DNA of 64,000 bases, taken from JAZDCJ01 sp036311985 (lineage in GTDB: Bacteria > Actinomycetota > Actinomycetes > Actinomycetales > Micrococcaceae). Below the pieces are notes generated by a model. That model did not search any database. It was given only the letters and a program-made list of their open reading frames with translations, and was not told the origin of the DNA. Below, piece by piece: positions 9,399 through 17,881 of this stretch (position 1 is its first letter; each line of letters opens with the position of its first letter). The stretch lies in the NCBI RefSeq assembly GCF_036311985.1, contig NZ_JAZDCJ010000004.1; one strand, given 5' to 3'. The translations under genes and the position numbers were made by a program.

Positions 9399-10192
9399 GC
9401 GCGGAACCGACGCCCGCGGGCCTGCTGGCCGTGGCCCGCGAGGCGGCCGCCGCGGGGGCGGCGGTCCTGGCAGGCCGCCCGTCCGGCGCCATCCGCGTGG
9501 ACACGAAGTCCGCCGCGGGGGACTGGGTCACCGACTTCGACCGCCGGGCCGAGGACGCGGTCCGGGCGGTCCTCCGCGCGGCCCGGCCCGACGACGAGAT
9601 CACGGGCGAGGAGTACGGCACGACCGTCCCGGAGCGCCCCAGCGGCTACCGCTGGTCGATCGACCCCCTCGACGGCACCACGAACTTCGTCCGCGGCATC
9701 GTCTACTACGCCACCTCCGTCGCGGTCTCCGGCCCCACGCCGGACGGGCGCCGGTGGCTCGCCGGGGCCGTCCACGCCCCCGCGCTGGGCCAGGAGTTCT
9801 ACGCGGGCCGCGGGCTCGGCGCATGGGTGCGCGAGGACGCCGGCGAACGGCGGCTGACGGGCCCGGATCCGGACTCGGACGCCCCGCTGCTCGGCACGGG
9901 TTTCGGGTACGACGCCGGACGCCGCGCCTTCCAGCTCGAGGCGCTCGGCGCGCTGCTGCCCGGATACGCCAACGTGCGCCGCATCGGCTCCGCGGCGCTC
10001 GACCTGTGCCTCGTCGCCGACGGCGTGCTCGACGCCTACGCCGAGTACGGCACGCACGTGCACGACTGGTCGGCCGGAGCGCTCATCGCCGAGGAGGCGG
10101 GCGCCGCCGTCGTCCGCCCCGCCACGACGCCCGGCTGGTCGGTGGCCGGGCGCGTCGACCCGGCCGCGCTGCCGGAGCCCGATGGCCGCTGA
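9395..10192 (+). CDS. Inositol monophosphatase family protein
   Basis: 265 residues, GTG start overlapping the ligA stop. Magnesium-dependent phosphatase signatures are present: DWVTDFDRRAE near residue 46, ITGEEYG near residue 69, WSIDPLDGTTNFVRG near residue 86 and HDWSAGALIAEEAGA near residue 225. Substrates in this family include inositol phosphate, histidinol phosphate and PAP; the sequence does not decide which. It is translationally coupled to ligA. A HisN (histidinol-phosphate phosphatase) role is possible, but no his biosynthesis genes are nearby. Confidence 0.9.
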   Translation: MSAEPTPAGLLAVAREAAAAGAAVLAGRPSGAIRVDTKSAAGDWVTDFDRRAEDAVRAVLRAARPDDEITGEEYGTTVPERPSGYRWSIDPLDGTTNFVRGIVYYATSVAVSGPTPDGRRWLAGAVHAPALGQEFYAGRGLGAWVREDAGERRLTGPDPDSDAPLLGTGFGYDAGRRAFQLEALGALLPGYANVRRIGSAALDLCLVADGVLDAYAEYGTHVHDWSAGALIAEEAGAAVVRPATTPGWSVAGRVDPAALPEPDGR

Positions 10193-10201
10193 GCGGGGGA
10201 C

Positions 10202-10207
10202 TAGACT
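10202..10207 (+). promoter_or_regulatory. -10 element TAGACT of a leaderless transcript
   Basis: TAGACT ends 7 bases before the ATG at 10215, the spacing at which actinobacterial transcripts begin at the start codon. It lies just after the stop of the phosphatase gene. No Shine-Dalgarno sequence is visible. Confidence 0.6.
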
Positions 10208-10214
10208 GTCCGGA

Positions 10215-10775
10215 ATGAGTTCCCCGCCTTCCCGGGTCCAGGTCCGCGACGCCGTGCCCGCCGACTACGACGACATCGCCCGCATCACCGTCTCCTCCTA
10301 CGTCGCCGCGGGCCACATGGACTCCCCGGACCACCCTTACCTGCGCCAGATCGCGCAGGTCGCCCGGCGCCACGAGGCCACCCCGGTCTGGGTCGCCGAA
10401 CGCGAAGGGCGCGTCGTCGGATCCGTCACGCTGGCCCGCCACGGCAATCCGTACGCCGACATCGCGCGCGGCAACGAGCTCGAGTTCCGCATGCTCGTCG
10501 TCGATCCGGGCCTCCAGCGCAGCGGGGCCGGGCGGGCGCTCGTCGAGGCGGTGATCGGCCACGCGCGCGCCCTCGAGGGCGTCGACACCGTGTGCCTGAC
10601 CACCGGCACCACGTGGGAGGCCGCCCAGTCCCTCTACCGGGCCCTCGGCTTCCAACGGGCGCCCGAGCGGGACTGGTACGTCCCCGGCACCGACATCCTG
10701 CTCTTCGTGTTCGAGCTGCCGCTCGAGGAGGATCCCCGGGGCGGTGACGCGGGACCGGGCGCGGGGACGAACTAG
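10215..10775 (+). CDS. GNAT-family N-acetyltransferase
   Basis: 186 residues from the ATG at 10215; an earlier in-frame ATG at 10182 lies inside the previous gene and before the promoter. A single GNAT fold: VRDAVPADYDDIARITV at the N terminus, EFRMLVVDPGLQRSGAGRAL as the acetyl-CoA loop (near residue 92), and ATNxLYRxLGF-type strand 'SLYRALGFQR' near residue 140. It transfers an acyl group to an amine; the acceptor cannot be told. It appears to be transcribed alone, between ligA and gatCAB. Confidence 0.88.
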   Translation: MSSPPSRVQVRDAVPADYDDIARITVSSYVAAGHMDSPDHPYLRQIAQVARRHEATPVWVAEREGRVVGSVTLARHGNPYADIARGNELEFRMLVVDPGLQRSGAGRALVEAVIGHARALEGVDTVCLTTGTTWEAAQSLYRALGFQRAPERDWYVPGTDILLFVFELPLEEDPRGGDAGPGAGTN

Positions 10776-10778
10776 ACT
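10773..10778 (+). promoter_or_regulatory. -10 element TAGACT for gatCAB
   Basis: TAGACT overlaps the stop codon of the upstream GNAT gene. A transcript starting about 7 bases later would have a leader of roughly 30 bases containing GGGAG 4 bases before the gatC ATG. Confidence 0.5.
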
Positions 10779-10817
10779 GGATCCGACTACAACCGCCACC
10801 CACACCACGGGAGATAC

Positions 10818-11114
10818 ATGTCTGCCATCAGCCGTGAGGACGTCGCGCATCTGGCCCGTCTCGCGCACCTCGAGATGACCGATGCCGAGCTGGAGAAGAT
10901 GACCGGCGAGCTCGGCATCATCGTCGACGCCATCGCCTCCGTCAGCGAGGCCGCCGGGGACGACGTCCCCGCCACGAGCCACCCGATCCCGCTGCGCAAC
11001 GTGCTGCGCGAGGACGTCGTCGGCGAGACGCTCACGGCCGAGCAGGCCCTGCTGAACGCGCCGGACGCGGACGGCGGCCGTTTCAAGGTCCCGGCGATCC
11101 TGGATGGTGAGTAG
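10818..11114 (+). CDS. gatC: Aspartyl/glutamyl-tRNA amidotransferase subunit C
   Basis: 98 residues, ATG with GGGAG at 10809. The conserved 'ISREDVAHLARLAHLEMTD' start and 'LRNVLREDV' middle are typical of GatC, which threads around GatA and stabilises the GatCAB complex that converts Glu-tRNA(Gln) and Asp-tRNA(Asn) to the amide forms. It is the first gene of gatCAB; gatA begins 4 bases after its stop. Confidence 0.96.
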   Translation: MSAISREDVAHLARLAHLEMTDAELEKMTGELGIIVDAIASVSEAAGDDVPATSHPIPLRNVLREDVVGETLTAEQALLNAPDADGGRFKVPAILDGE

Positions 11115-11118
11115 GACC

Positions 11119-12666
11119 ATGGGAGCGATCATCAAGCTGTCCGCGGCCGAGCTGGCCGAGAAGCTGCGCAGCGGCGAACTCACCTCCGTCGAGGCCGTGC
11201 GGGCGCACCTGGACCGCATCGCCGAGGTCGACGGCGGCGAGCGCGGCATCAACGCGTTCCTGCACGTCAATGCCGAGGAGGCGCTGGCCACGGCGGCCGA
11301 GGTGGACGCGATCCGCGCCGCCGGTGGTGCCGAGGCCGAGGCCCTGCACCCGCTCGCGGGCGTGCCGATCGCGGTCAAGGACCTGATCGTCACCGTGGGC
11401 CAGCCCACGACGGCCGGCTCGCGCATGCTCGAGGGGTGGATGAGCCCCTACGACGCCACCGTGGTCGCCAAGGTCCGCGCAGCCAAGCTGCCGATCCTGG
11501 GCAAGACCAACCTCGACGAGTTCGCCATGGGCTCCTCCACGGAGCACTCGGCCTACGGCCCCACGCGCAACCCGTGGGACCTGGACCGCATCCCGGGCGG
11601 CTCCGGCGGCGGCTCGGCGGCGGCCGTGGCCGCCTTCGAGGCCCCGCTCGCGCTCGGCACCGACACGGGCGGTTCCATCCGCCAGCCCGGGGCCGTCACC
11701 GGCACCGTCGGCGTCAAGCCGACCTACGGCGGCGTGTCCCGCTACGGCGCGATCGCCATGGCCTCCTCGCTGGACCAGATCGGCCCCGTGACGCGGACGG
11801 TCCTGGACTCGGCCTACCTGCACGAGCTCATCGGTGGACACGACCCGGCGGATTCCACGTCCCTCGACGAACCGGTTCCCGCGCTCGTGGAAGCCGCCCG
11901 GCAGGGTCTCACCGGGGACCTGGGCGGGCTGCGCGTCGGCGTCGTGCGCGAGCTGCAGGGCGAGGGCTACGAGCCCGGCGTCCAGGCGCGCTTCGACGAG
12001 TCCCTCGAGCTGCTGCGCGGCGCGGGGGCCGAGATCGTCGAGGTGTCCTGCCCGAACTTCAAGTACGCGCTCGGCGCCTACTACCTGATCATGCCCTCGG
12101 AGGTCTCCTCCAACCTCGCCAAGTTCGACGGCGTCCGCTACGGCAAGCGCGTCCTGCCCGCCGACGGTCCCGTGACGATCGAACGGGTCATGGGCGCCAC
12201 GCGCGCGGCCGGGTTCGGCGACGAGGTCAAGCGCCGCATCATCCTCGGCACCTACGCCCTCTCGGCCGGCTACTACGACGCCTACTACGGCTCGGCGCAG
12301 AAGGTCCGCACGCTCATCCAGCGGGACTTCGAGGCCGCGTTCGCGCAGGCCGACGTGCTCGTGTCCCCGACGGCCCCGACCGTGGCCTTCCCGCTAGGGG
12401 CCAAGCTCGACGACCCGCTCGCGATGTACCTCAACGACGTCGCCACGATTCCGGCCAACATGGCCGGCGTCCCCGGCATCTCCGTCCCCGGCGGCCTCTC
12501 GGAGGGCCTGCCCGTGGGCATCCAGTTCCTGGCCCCGGCCCGCGAGGACGCGCGGCTCTACCGCGCCGGTGCGGCGCTGGAGAAGCTGTTGGAGGACTCC
12601 TGGGGCGGACCCTTGATCAACCAGGCGCCCGAACTGGCCGCCGCGAGCGAAGGAGGTGCCGCCTGA
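11119..12666 (+). CDS. gatA: Aspartyl/glutamyl-tRNA amidotransferase subunit A (glutaminase)
   Basis: 515 residues from the ATG at 11119. An in-frame ATG at 11104 overlaps gatC and adds five residues, so it cannot be excluded. It is an amidase-signature enzyme that releases ammonia from glutamine. The Ser-cisSer-Lys triad is visible: Lys87 in IAVKDLIV, the cis-Ser in PGGSGGGSAAAVAA, and Ser186 in GTDTGGSIRQPG. Length and motifs are complete. gatB follows after one base, with its ribosome site AAGGAGG inside the last gatA codons. Confidence 0.97.
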   Translation: MGAIIKLSAAELAEKLRSGELTSVEAVRAHLDRIAEVDGGERGINAFLHVNAEEALATAAEVDAIRAAGGAEAEALHPLAGVPIAVKDLIVTVGQPTTAGSRMLEGWMSPYDATVVAKVRAAKLPILGKTNLDEFAMGSSTEHSAYGPTRNPWDLDRIPGGSGGGSAAAVAAFEAPLALGTDTGGSIRQPGAVTGTVGVKPTYGGVSRYGAIAMASSLDQIGPVTRTVLDSAYLHELIGGHDPADSTSLDEPVPALVEAARQGLTGDLGGLRVGVVRELQGEGYEPGVQARFDESLELLRGAGAEIVEVSCPNFKYALGAYYLIMPSEVSSNLAKFDGVRYGKRVLPADGPVTIERVMGATRAAGFGDEVKRRIILGTYALSAGYYDAYYGSAQKVRTLIQRDFEAAFAQADVLVSPTAPTVAFPLGAKLDDPLAMYLNDVATIPANMAGVPGISVPGGLSEGLPVGIQFLAPAREDARLYRAGAALEKLLEDSWGGPLINQAPELAAASEGGAA

Positions 12667-12667
12667 C

Positions 12668-14179
12668 ATGGCCGCAACGCATGAACTGGTCGACTTCGAC
12701 GAGGCGCTGGACCGCTACGACCCCGTCCTGGGCTTTGAGGTGCACGTCGAGCTGAACACCAGGACCAAGATGTTCTCCTCGGCGCCGAACGCCTTCGGCG
12801 ACGAGCCGAACACCAACATCACGCCCGTGGATCTGGGCCTGCCCGGCGTCCTGCCCGTCGTGAACAAGGCGGCCGTCGAGTACTCGATCATGATCGGCCT
12901 GGCCCTGAACTGCCAGATCGCCGAGTACTGCCGCTTCGCCCGGAAGAACTACTTCTACCCGGACACCCCGAAGAACTTCCAGACCTCGCAGTACGACGAG
13001 CCCATCGCGCACGACGGGTGGATCGACATCGAGCTCGAGGACGGCGAGGTCTTCCGCGTGGAGATCGAGCGCGCCCACATGGAGGAGGACGCAGGCAAGC
13101 TGACGCACCTCGGTGGATCCGCAGGCCGCATCCAGGGCGCCGACTACTCGCTCGTGGACTACAACCGCGCCGGGGTTCCCCTCGTGGAGATCGTCACCAA
13201 GCCGATCACGGGCGCCGGAAAGCGGGCCCCCGAGCTGGCCAAGGCCTACGTCGCGGCGATCCGCGAGATCGTGAAGAACCTCGGGGTCTCGGACGCCCGC
13301 ATGGAACGCGGCAACGTGCGCTGCGACGCGAACGTCTCGCTCATGCCGAAGGGCGCCACGGTGTTCGGCACCCGCTCGGAGACCAAGAACGTCAACTCCC
13401 TGCGCGCCGTCGAGCACGCCGTCCGGCACGAGATCGAGCGTCACGCCGGCGTCCTCGACGCGGGCGACGCCGTCGTCCAGGAGACCCGCCACTGGCACGA
13501 GGACACCCGCTCCACGACGGCCGGGCGGCCCAAGTCGGACGCGGACGACTACCGCTACTTCCCGGAGCCCGACCTCGTGCCGATCGTCACGAGCCCGGCC
13601 TGGATCGAGGAGCTGCGCTCGCGGCTGCCCGAGCCCCCGGCCGAGCGGCGCAAGCGGCTGCAGGCCGAGTGGGGCTACGCGGACAAGGAGTTCCGCGACG
13701 TCGTCAACGCGGGCCTGCTCGACGCCGTCGAGGAGACCATCACCGCCGGCGCGAGCCCGGCGGTGGCGCGCAAGTGGTGGATGGGCGAGATCTCCCGTCT
13801 GGCCAAGAACGCCGACCTCGAGCCGACGGCGCTCGGCGTCGAGGCCTCCACGATCATCGAGCTCAACTCGCTGATCGAGGCCAAGAAGATCAATGACAAG
13901 ATCGCCAAGCAGGTCCTCGAGTTCGTCGTCGCGGGCGAGGGCACACCGGGCGAGGTCGTCGAGAAGCGCGGACTCGCGGTCGTCAGCGACGACTCGGCGC
14001 TCGGTGCCGCGATCGACGAGGCCATGGCGGCCATGCCGGACGTCGTGGCCAAGGTCAGGGACGGCAAGCTGCAGGCCGTCGGCGCGCTCATCGGACCCGT
14101 CATGAAGGCCACGCGTGGCCAGGCCGACGCGGCCCGCGTGCGCGAGCTGGTCCTGGAGAAGCTCGGCATCCAGGGCTGA
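12668..14179 (+). CDS. gatB: Aspartyl/glutamyl-tRNA amidotransferase subunit B
   Basis: 503 residues from the ATG at 12668, with AAGGAGG at 12650; the in-frame GTG at 12656 lies in that ribosome site and is rejected. GatB binds the mischarged tRNA and activates the Glu/Asp side chain with ATP. Family marks include 'LGFEVHVELNT', 'KNYFYPDTPKNFQTSQYD', 'RGNVRCDANVSL' and 'DADDYRYFPEPDL', followed by the helical YqeY-like tail ending 'GQADAARVRELVLEKL'. It is the last gene of gatCAB and is followed by a hairpin terminator. Confidence 0.97.
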   Translation: MAATHELVDFDEALDRYDPVLGFEVHVELNTRTKMFSSAPNAFGDEPNTNITPVDLGLPGVLPVVNKAAVEYSIMIGLALNCQIAEYCRFARKNYFYPDTPKNFQTSQYDEPIAHDGWIDIELEDGEVFRVEIERAHMEEDAGKLTHLGGSAGRIQGADYSLVDYNRAGVPLVEIVTKPITGAGKRAPELAKAYVAAIREIVKNLGVSDARMERGNVRCDANVSLMPKGATVFGTRSETKNVNSLRAVEHAVRHEIERHAGVLDAGDAVVQETRHWHEDTRSTTAGRPKSDADDYRYFPEPDLVPIVTSPAWIEELRSRLPEPPAERRKRLQAEWGYADKEFRDVVNAGLLDAVEETITAGASPAVARKWWMGEISRLAKNADLEPTALGVEASTIIELNSLIEAKKINDKIAKQVLEFVVAGEGTPGEVVEKRGLAVVSDDSALGAAIDEAMAAMPDVVAKVRDGKLQAVGALIGPVMKATRGQADAARVRELVLEKLGIQG

Positions 14180-14194
14180 TCTGGCCCGCCTCGG

Positions 14195-14236
14195 AAGGCC
14201 TGGTCCCGACGTCGTCCGACGACGGGGCCGGGCCTT
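14195..14236 (+). terminator. Rho-independent-type terminator after gatB
   Basis: A long GC hairpin (AAGGCC...GGCCTT with further pairing of GGTCCCG against CGGGGCC and CGTCG against CGACG) lies 15 bases after the gatB stop. It lacks a long T run, as is common in this group. Confidence 0.7.
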
Positions 14237-14258
14237 CGCCCGTGGAGCGGCCGGGCGG

Positions 14259-14264
14259 TAGCGT
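14259..14264 (+). promoter_or_regulatory. -10 element TAGCGT of a leaderless transcript
   Basis: TAGCGT ends 7 bases before the ATG at 14272 and no Shine-Dalgarno sequence is present. It decides the start of the following gene against the upstream in-frame GTG at 14242. Confidence 0.55.
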
Positions 14265-14271
14265 GGTCGCC

Positions 14272-15144
14272 ATGGGGACGCCGGAAGCCGATGTCGAGAT
14301 CACCGAGTCGCTCGTGGGCGCGTTGCTGCGCGCCCAGCATCCCGATCTGGCCGCGCTGCCGCTCGGTCCGGCGGCGAGCGGTTGGGACAACGCCGTCTAC
14401 CGCCTCGGCGATGCGCTCGCGGTGAGGCTGCCGCGCCGCGCCTCCGCCCACCGCCTGCTGTTGAACGAGGTGCGCTGGCTGCCCTTCCTGGCGCCGCGGC
14501 TTCCGCTGCCGGTGCCGGCGGCGGTGCGGCGCGGTCGGCCGGGGGAGGGCTATCCCTACCACTGGGCGGTCGTGCCCTGGTTCGCCGGGTGCGCCGCCGG
14601 CCTCGTCCCGCCGCACCGGCGCGACGCCTACGCCGAGGACCTCGCCGGGTTCTTCCGCTGCCTGCAGGTGCCCGCGCCGGCCGACGCCCCGCGCAACCCC
14701 GTGCGCGCCGTGCCCCTGGCCGACCGCGACGACGCCTTCCGGGAACGGCTCCGGCGGGCGGCCCCGGGCGTGGACCGGCAGCGGTGCGGGCGGCTGTGGG
14801 AGGACGGACTCGACGCCCCGCCGCACACCGGGCCGGCGGTGTGGGTCCATGGAGATCCGCATCCGATGAACGTCGTGCTCGGGGCGGGGGAACGGCTCGC
14901 CGCCGTCGCCGACTTCGGCGACCTCTCGGCGGGGGACCCCGCGTGCGACCTCGCGGCGGGATGGCTGCACTTCACCTCCGCGGGCCGGGAACGCTTCCTG
15001 TCGGCGCTCGCGGACGACGACGGGGCCCGGCAGCGGGCGCGGGCGTGGGCCGTGATGATGGGGCTCGTGCTCGCCTCGACCGGCCCGGGGGAGGCGCTGC
15101 ACGGCGTGGGGATGCACGCGCTCCGGGAGCTCGGCGCCGCCTGA
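14272..15144 (+). CDS. Aminoglycoside phosphotransferase (APH)-family small-molecule kinase
   Basis: 290 residues. The kinase-like APH fold is shown by the nucleotide region 'GWDNAVYRLGDALAVRLPRR' near residue 37, the Brenner motif 'VHGDPHPMNVVL' near residue 196 (catalytic Asp) and the metal motif 'VADFGDLSAGDPACDLAAGW' near residue 217. The family phosphorylates aminoglycosides, choline, homoserine or sugars. Substrate is not evident, and chromosomal APH-like genes in Actinobacteria are seldom resistance genes. It stands alone between the gat terminator and the sugar locus. Confidence 0.87.
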   Translation: MGTPEADVEITESLVGALLRAQHPDLAALPLGPAASGWDNAVYRLGDALAVRLPRRASAHRLLLNEVRWLPFLAPRLPLPVPAAVRRGRPGEGYPYHWAVVPWFAGCAAGLVPPHRRDAYAEDLAGFFRCLQVPAPADAPRNPVRAVPLADRDDAFRERLRRAAPGVDRQRCGRLWEDGLDAPPHTGPAVWVHGDPHPMNVVLGAGERLAAVADFGDLSAGDPACDLAAGWLHFTSAGRERFLSALADDDGARQRARAWAVMMGLVLASTGPGEALHGVGMHALRELGAA

Positions 15145-15253
15145 GCGGCATCGGCCCGCGTGGTCCAAACCTGTCGCGTTGATGATGGAATGTGATCTTT
15201 TCAAAAGTAATCCATCAAACAATTGCGAATGAGACGCGCGTCACCTACGCCGG

Positions 15254-15280
15254 GTGAATCGATTAAGTGAATCGGTTCAC
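15254..15280. promoter_or_regulatory. Tandem LacI-family operator half-overlapping sites
   Basis: GTGAATCGGTTCAC at 15267-15280 is an inverted repeat with a central CG step, the typical form of a LacI/GalR-family operator. A second, weaker copy GTGAATCGATTAAG at 15254-15267 abuts it. They lie 44 bases before the sugar permease start. The upstream 15145-15253 stretch is A/T-rich for this genome and contains CTTTTCAAAAG and AAACAATTG. No LacI-family gene is in the window, so the regulator is encoded elsewhere. Confidence 0.6.
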
Positions 15281-15323
15281 ATCCACGGCCGATGGCGGCG
15301 AATCAACGAAGGAGCGCGTAGGG

Positions 15324-16369
15324 ATGTCCTTGACGACCAATTCCCCGGCGGACACCGCGGCCGGCCACCCGGCCCCGCAGCGAGTGGGCCGGAAGCGTCC
15401 CGAGCCCGCCGGCCGTGCGGGGCGGGCCGGGCGCCCGGGGCGCCCCGTGGACCGGAAGCCGTTCCGCGTCCGCCTGCTCCACGACTGGCAGATGCTCGCC
15501 ATGATGGTGCCCGGCGTGGCCTTCCTGCTGCTCTTCTTCTACATCCCGACCTGGGCAACGTCATCGCCTTCCAGGACTACCAGCCGTACCTCGGCATCGG
15601 GGACTCCGAGTGGGTGGGCTTCAGCAACTTCACGGGGCTGTTCGACAACCCGGACTTCCTGAACGCCTTCGGCAACACCCTCTACCTCGCCGCCTGGCAG
15701 CTGCTCTTCTTCTTCCCGATCCCGCTGCTGCTCGCGGTCGCGGTCGACTCCCTCGTCAGCCAGCGGGCGCGGCGGTGGTTCCAGAGCATCGTCTACCTGC
15801 CGCACTTCCTCTCATGGGTCCTCGTGATCGCGCTCTTCCAGCAGGTCCTCCGCGGGGCCGGGCTCGTGAACAACGCCCTGCGCCACCTGGGCATGGATGC
15901 GATCCCGTTCATGACCAACCCGGACACCTTCCCCGTCCTCGTGGTGGTGCAGCTGGTCTGGAAGGACGCCGGCTGGGCCATGATCATCTTCCTGGCCGCG
16001 CTGGCCAGCGTGGACACCTCCCTCTACGAGGCGGCGGCCGCCGACGGTGCCGGACGCTGGCGCCGGCTGTGGCACATCACGCTGCCGGCCCTGCGCCCCG
16101 TGATCATCCTCCTGCTCATCCTGCGCATCGGCGACATCCTCTCCGTCGGCTTCGAGCAGTTCATCCTGCAGCGCGACGCCGTCGGTGCCGGCGCGGCGGA
16201 AGTGCTCGACACCTTCACCTACTACGCGGGCGTCGTCGGCGGGGGATGGAGCGTCGGCGCGGCCGCCGGACTCTTCAAGGGCGTCATCAGCCTGATCCTC
16301 ATCGTCGGAGCCAACAAGCTCGCCCACAAGTTCGGCGAAGCAGGCATCTACCAGAAGAGCAGCCACTAG
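15324..16369 (+). pseudogene. Sugar ABC transporter permease 1 (LplB type), frameshifted
   Basis: The ATG at 15324 has GAAGGAG 9 bases upstream. About 76 residues are read in this frame, including a basic tail and the first membrane helix (MVPGVAFLLLFFYIPT). At about 15549-15552 the frame must change by one missing base to continue with LGNVIAFQDYQPYLG, the conserved LplB sequence, through to AGIYQKSSH. The inner part is complete, with six membrane helices in total and the EAAAADGAGRWRRLWHI coupling loop. One extra C in 'gacctggg' restores the frame. Family members import oligosaccharides or modified sugars. It may be a true mutation or a base lost in sequencing. Confidence 0.8.
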
Positions 16370-16395
16370 GGTGCCCGCCTGGCAAGGAGAAAACC

Positions 16396-17100
16396 ATGAC
16401 CGTTCCCACCGCCACCAGCCTCGAGAAGAAGCCCGGCAAGGCCGACTCGATCCGTCCCGTGTGGAAGGAGAAGCCCTCCGCTCCGCTCAAGCTCGCCAAG
16501 TTCGCGCTGCTCATGGGCTTCGCCGTCGCGATCGTCATCCCCATCCTCGTCGCGGTCTCGACCTCGCTCGCGGACAACGAGTAGCTCTTCGCGCCCGGCC
16601 TGATCCCGTCGTTCCTCATGGTCCGCCAGCTCGGCCTGCTGGACACGATCTGGTCGCTCATCCTGCCGGGAACGTTCGCCGCGATCAACGTCGTCGTCGT
16701 GCGGGCGTTCTTCATGAACATCCCCCGCGAGCTCATGGAGAGCGCGCGGATCGACGGGGCCTCCGACTGGCAGATCCTGTGGCGGATCGTGCTTCCCCTG
16801 TCCAAGGCGGTCGTCGCCGTCGTCGGGCTCTTCTACGCGGTCGGCTTCTGGAACGCGTTCTTCAACGCGATGCTCTACATCAACAACCAGGACCTCTGGC
16901 CCGTGCGGCTGATCCTGCGCAACTACGTCATCCAGGGTTCCCAGCTCGCCGCGGACCAGCTCGGCGTCGACGTCGTCGCCGCCCCGCAGGGCATGAAGAT
17001 GGCCGTCGTCGTGATCGCGCTGATCCCGATCTGCGCCCTCTACCCCTTCCTCCAGCGCCACGTCACCAAGGGCGTCATCACCGGTGCCATCAAGGGCTGA
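16396..17100 (+). pseudogene. Sugar ABC transporter permease 2 (LplC type), internal deletion plus stop
   Basis: The ATG at 16396 follows GGCAAGGAG. The first 62 residues carry the basic tail and first helix, ending VSTSLADNE, then a TAG at 16582-16584. The same frame resumes at once with LFAPGLIPSFLMVRQLGLLD, which normally lies about 75 residues further along in this family. So roughly 230 bases, covering two membrane helices, are missing, and the stop sits at the junction. The rest, including the EAA-type loop 'ESARIDGASDWQILWRIVLP', is normal. The product cannot form a working permease as read. Size of loss is judged from known family length. Confidence 0.8.
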
Positions 17101-17182
17101 GGCCCCGGCGACCGGGGCGCCCCGTTCCCTTGAGGCTCCGCTCCCTCAGACACCGTCACCCAACCATCAGAGAGGCAACACC

Positions 17183-17881
17183 ATGACCACTTCACCGGCC
17201 ATCACCCGGGGATTCAACCGCAAGACCTTCCTCGGCGCGTTCGGCGCCGCGGCGGCGGGCGTAGCCCTGGCCGGCTGCGGGAACGGCGGCGGGGGCGGCG
17301 GGGGCGGCACCGCCGCCGACTCCGCGACGCTGCAGCTGCCCACGTACAAGGAGCTCAGCGGCATGAACCCGGACTTCCCGGGCAACGCCGACGGCCTCCA
17401 GGCCGTGTACCGGAACATGCCCGCCCCGACCGCCTCGACGCAGGGGGCGCCGCTCAAGGGCAACGTGACGGGCCTGACCCAGACCTTCGACACCGTGGCG
17501 CCCGGCATGAAGGACAACCCCTTCTGGCAGCGCCTGAACTCCTCGCTCGGCGACGGCCCGGGCGAGGAGATCCACGTCTGGAACCGGCGGTCCGCGGGAC
17601 GCGCGGCCCCCGAGCGCGTCGTCGTCATCGAGGACGGGGACGGCGGCCACGGCGGCGCGGACCCGAAGCTCATCGCCGAGTTCCTGCGCTTCGCGCGGGA
17701 CGGCGGCGCCACCCAGACCAGCCCGATGGCGGCCCGCGAGGCCGTCGCCGCGGGCGTCACGGCGGCGGCCTCGCTGCGCGGCGACGGTTCGGCCCTGCCC
17801 GTCCCGGAGCTTCCCCGGGAGCTGCTCGAGTACTTCGCCGCCGGCCAGCCGGCCCCCGTGCAGGAGCAAGCGTGTGCCTGA
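17183..17881 (+). pseudogene. Chimera: sugar-binding lipoprotein N terminus joined to Gfo/Idh/MocA oxidoreductase C terminus
   Basis: 232 residues are read without a stop. Residues 1 to about 124 are a substrate-binding lipoprotein start: basic region, lipobox LAGC with Cys32, a glycine run and 'DNPFWQRLNSSLGD'. From about residue 126 the sequence changes to 'EEIHVWNRRSAGRAAPERVV' and 'GGHGGADPKLIAEFLRFARD', then 'TSPMAAREAVAAG', which is the C terminus of a Gfo/Idh/MocA-fold dehydrogenase (some members are GH109 glycosidases). Both genes are therefore truncated and joined near 17550-17562. From family lengths about 2 kb or more is missing. It lies between permease 2 and the GH27 gene. Confidence 0.7.

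Noticed and set aside
14272..15144. Aminoglycoside resistance gene
   Set aside because: The APH fold is clear, but the family is broad and nothing points to a drug substrate or mobile context.
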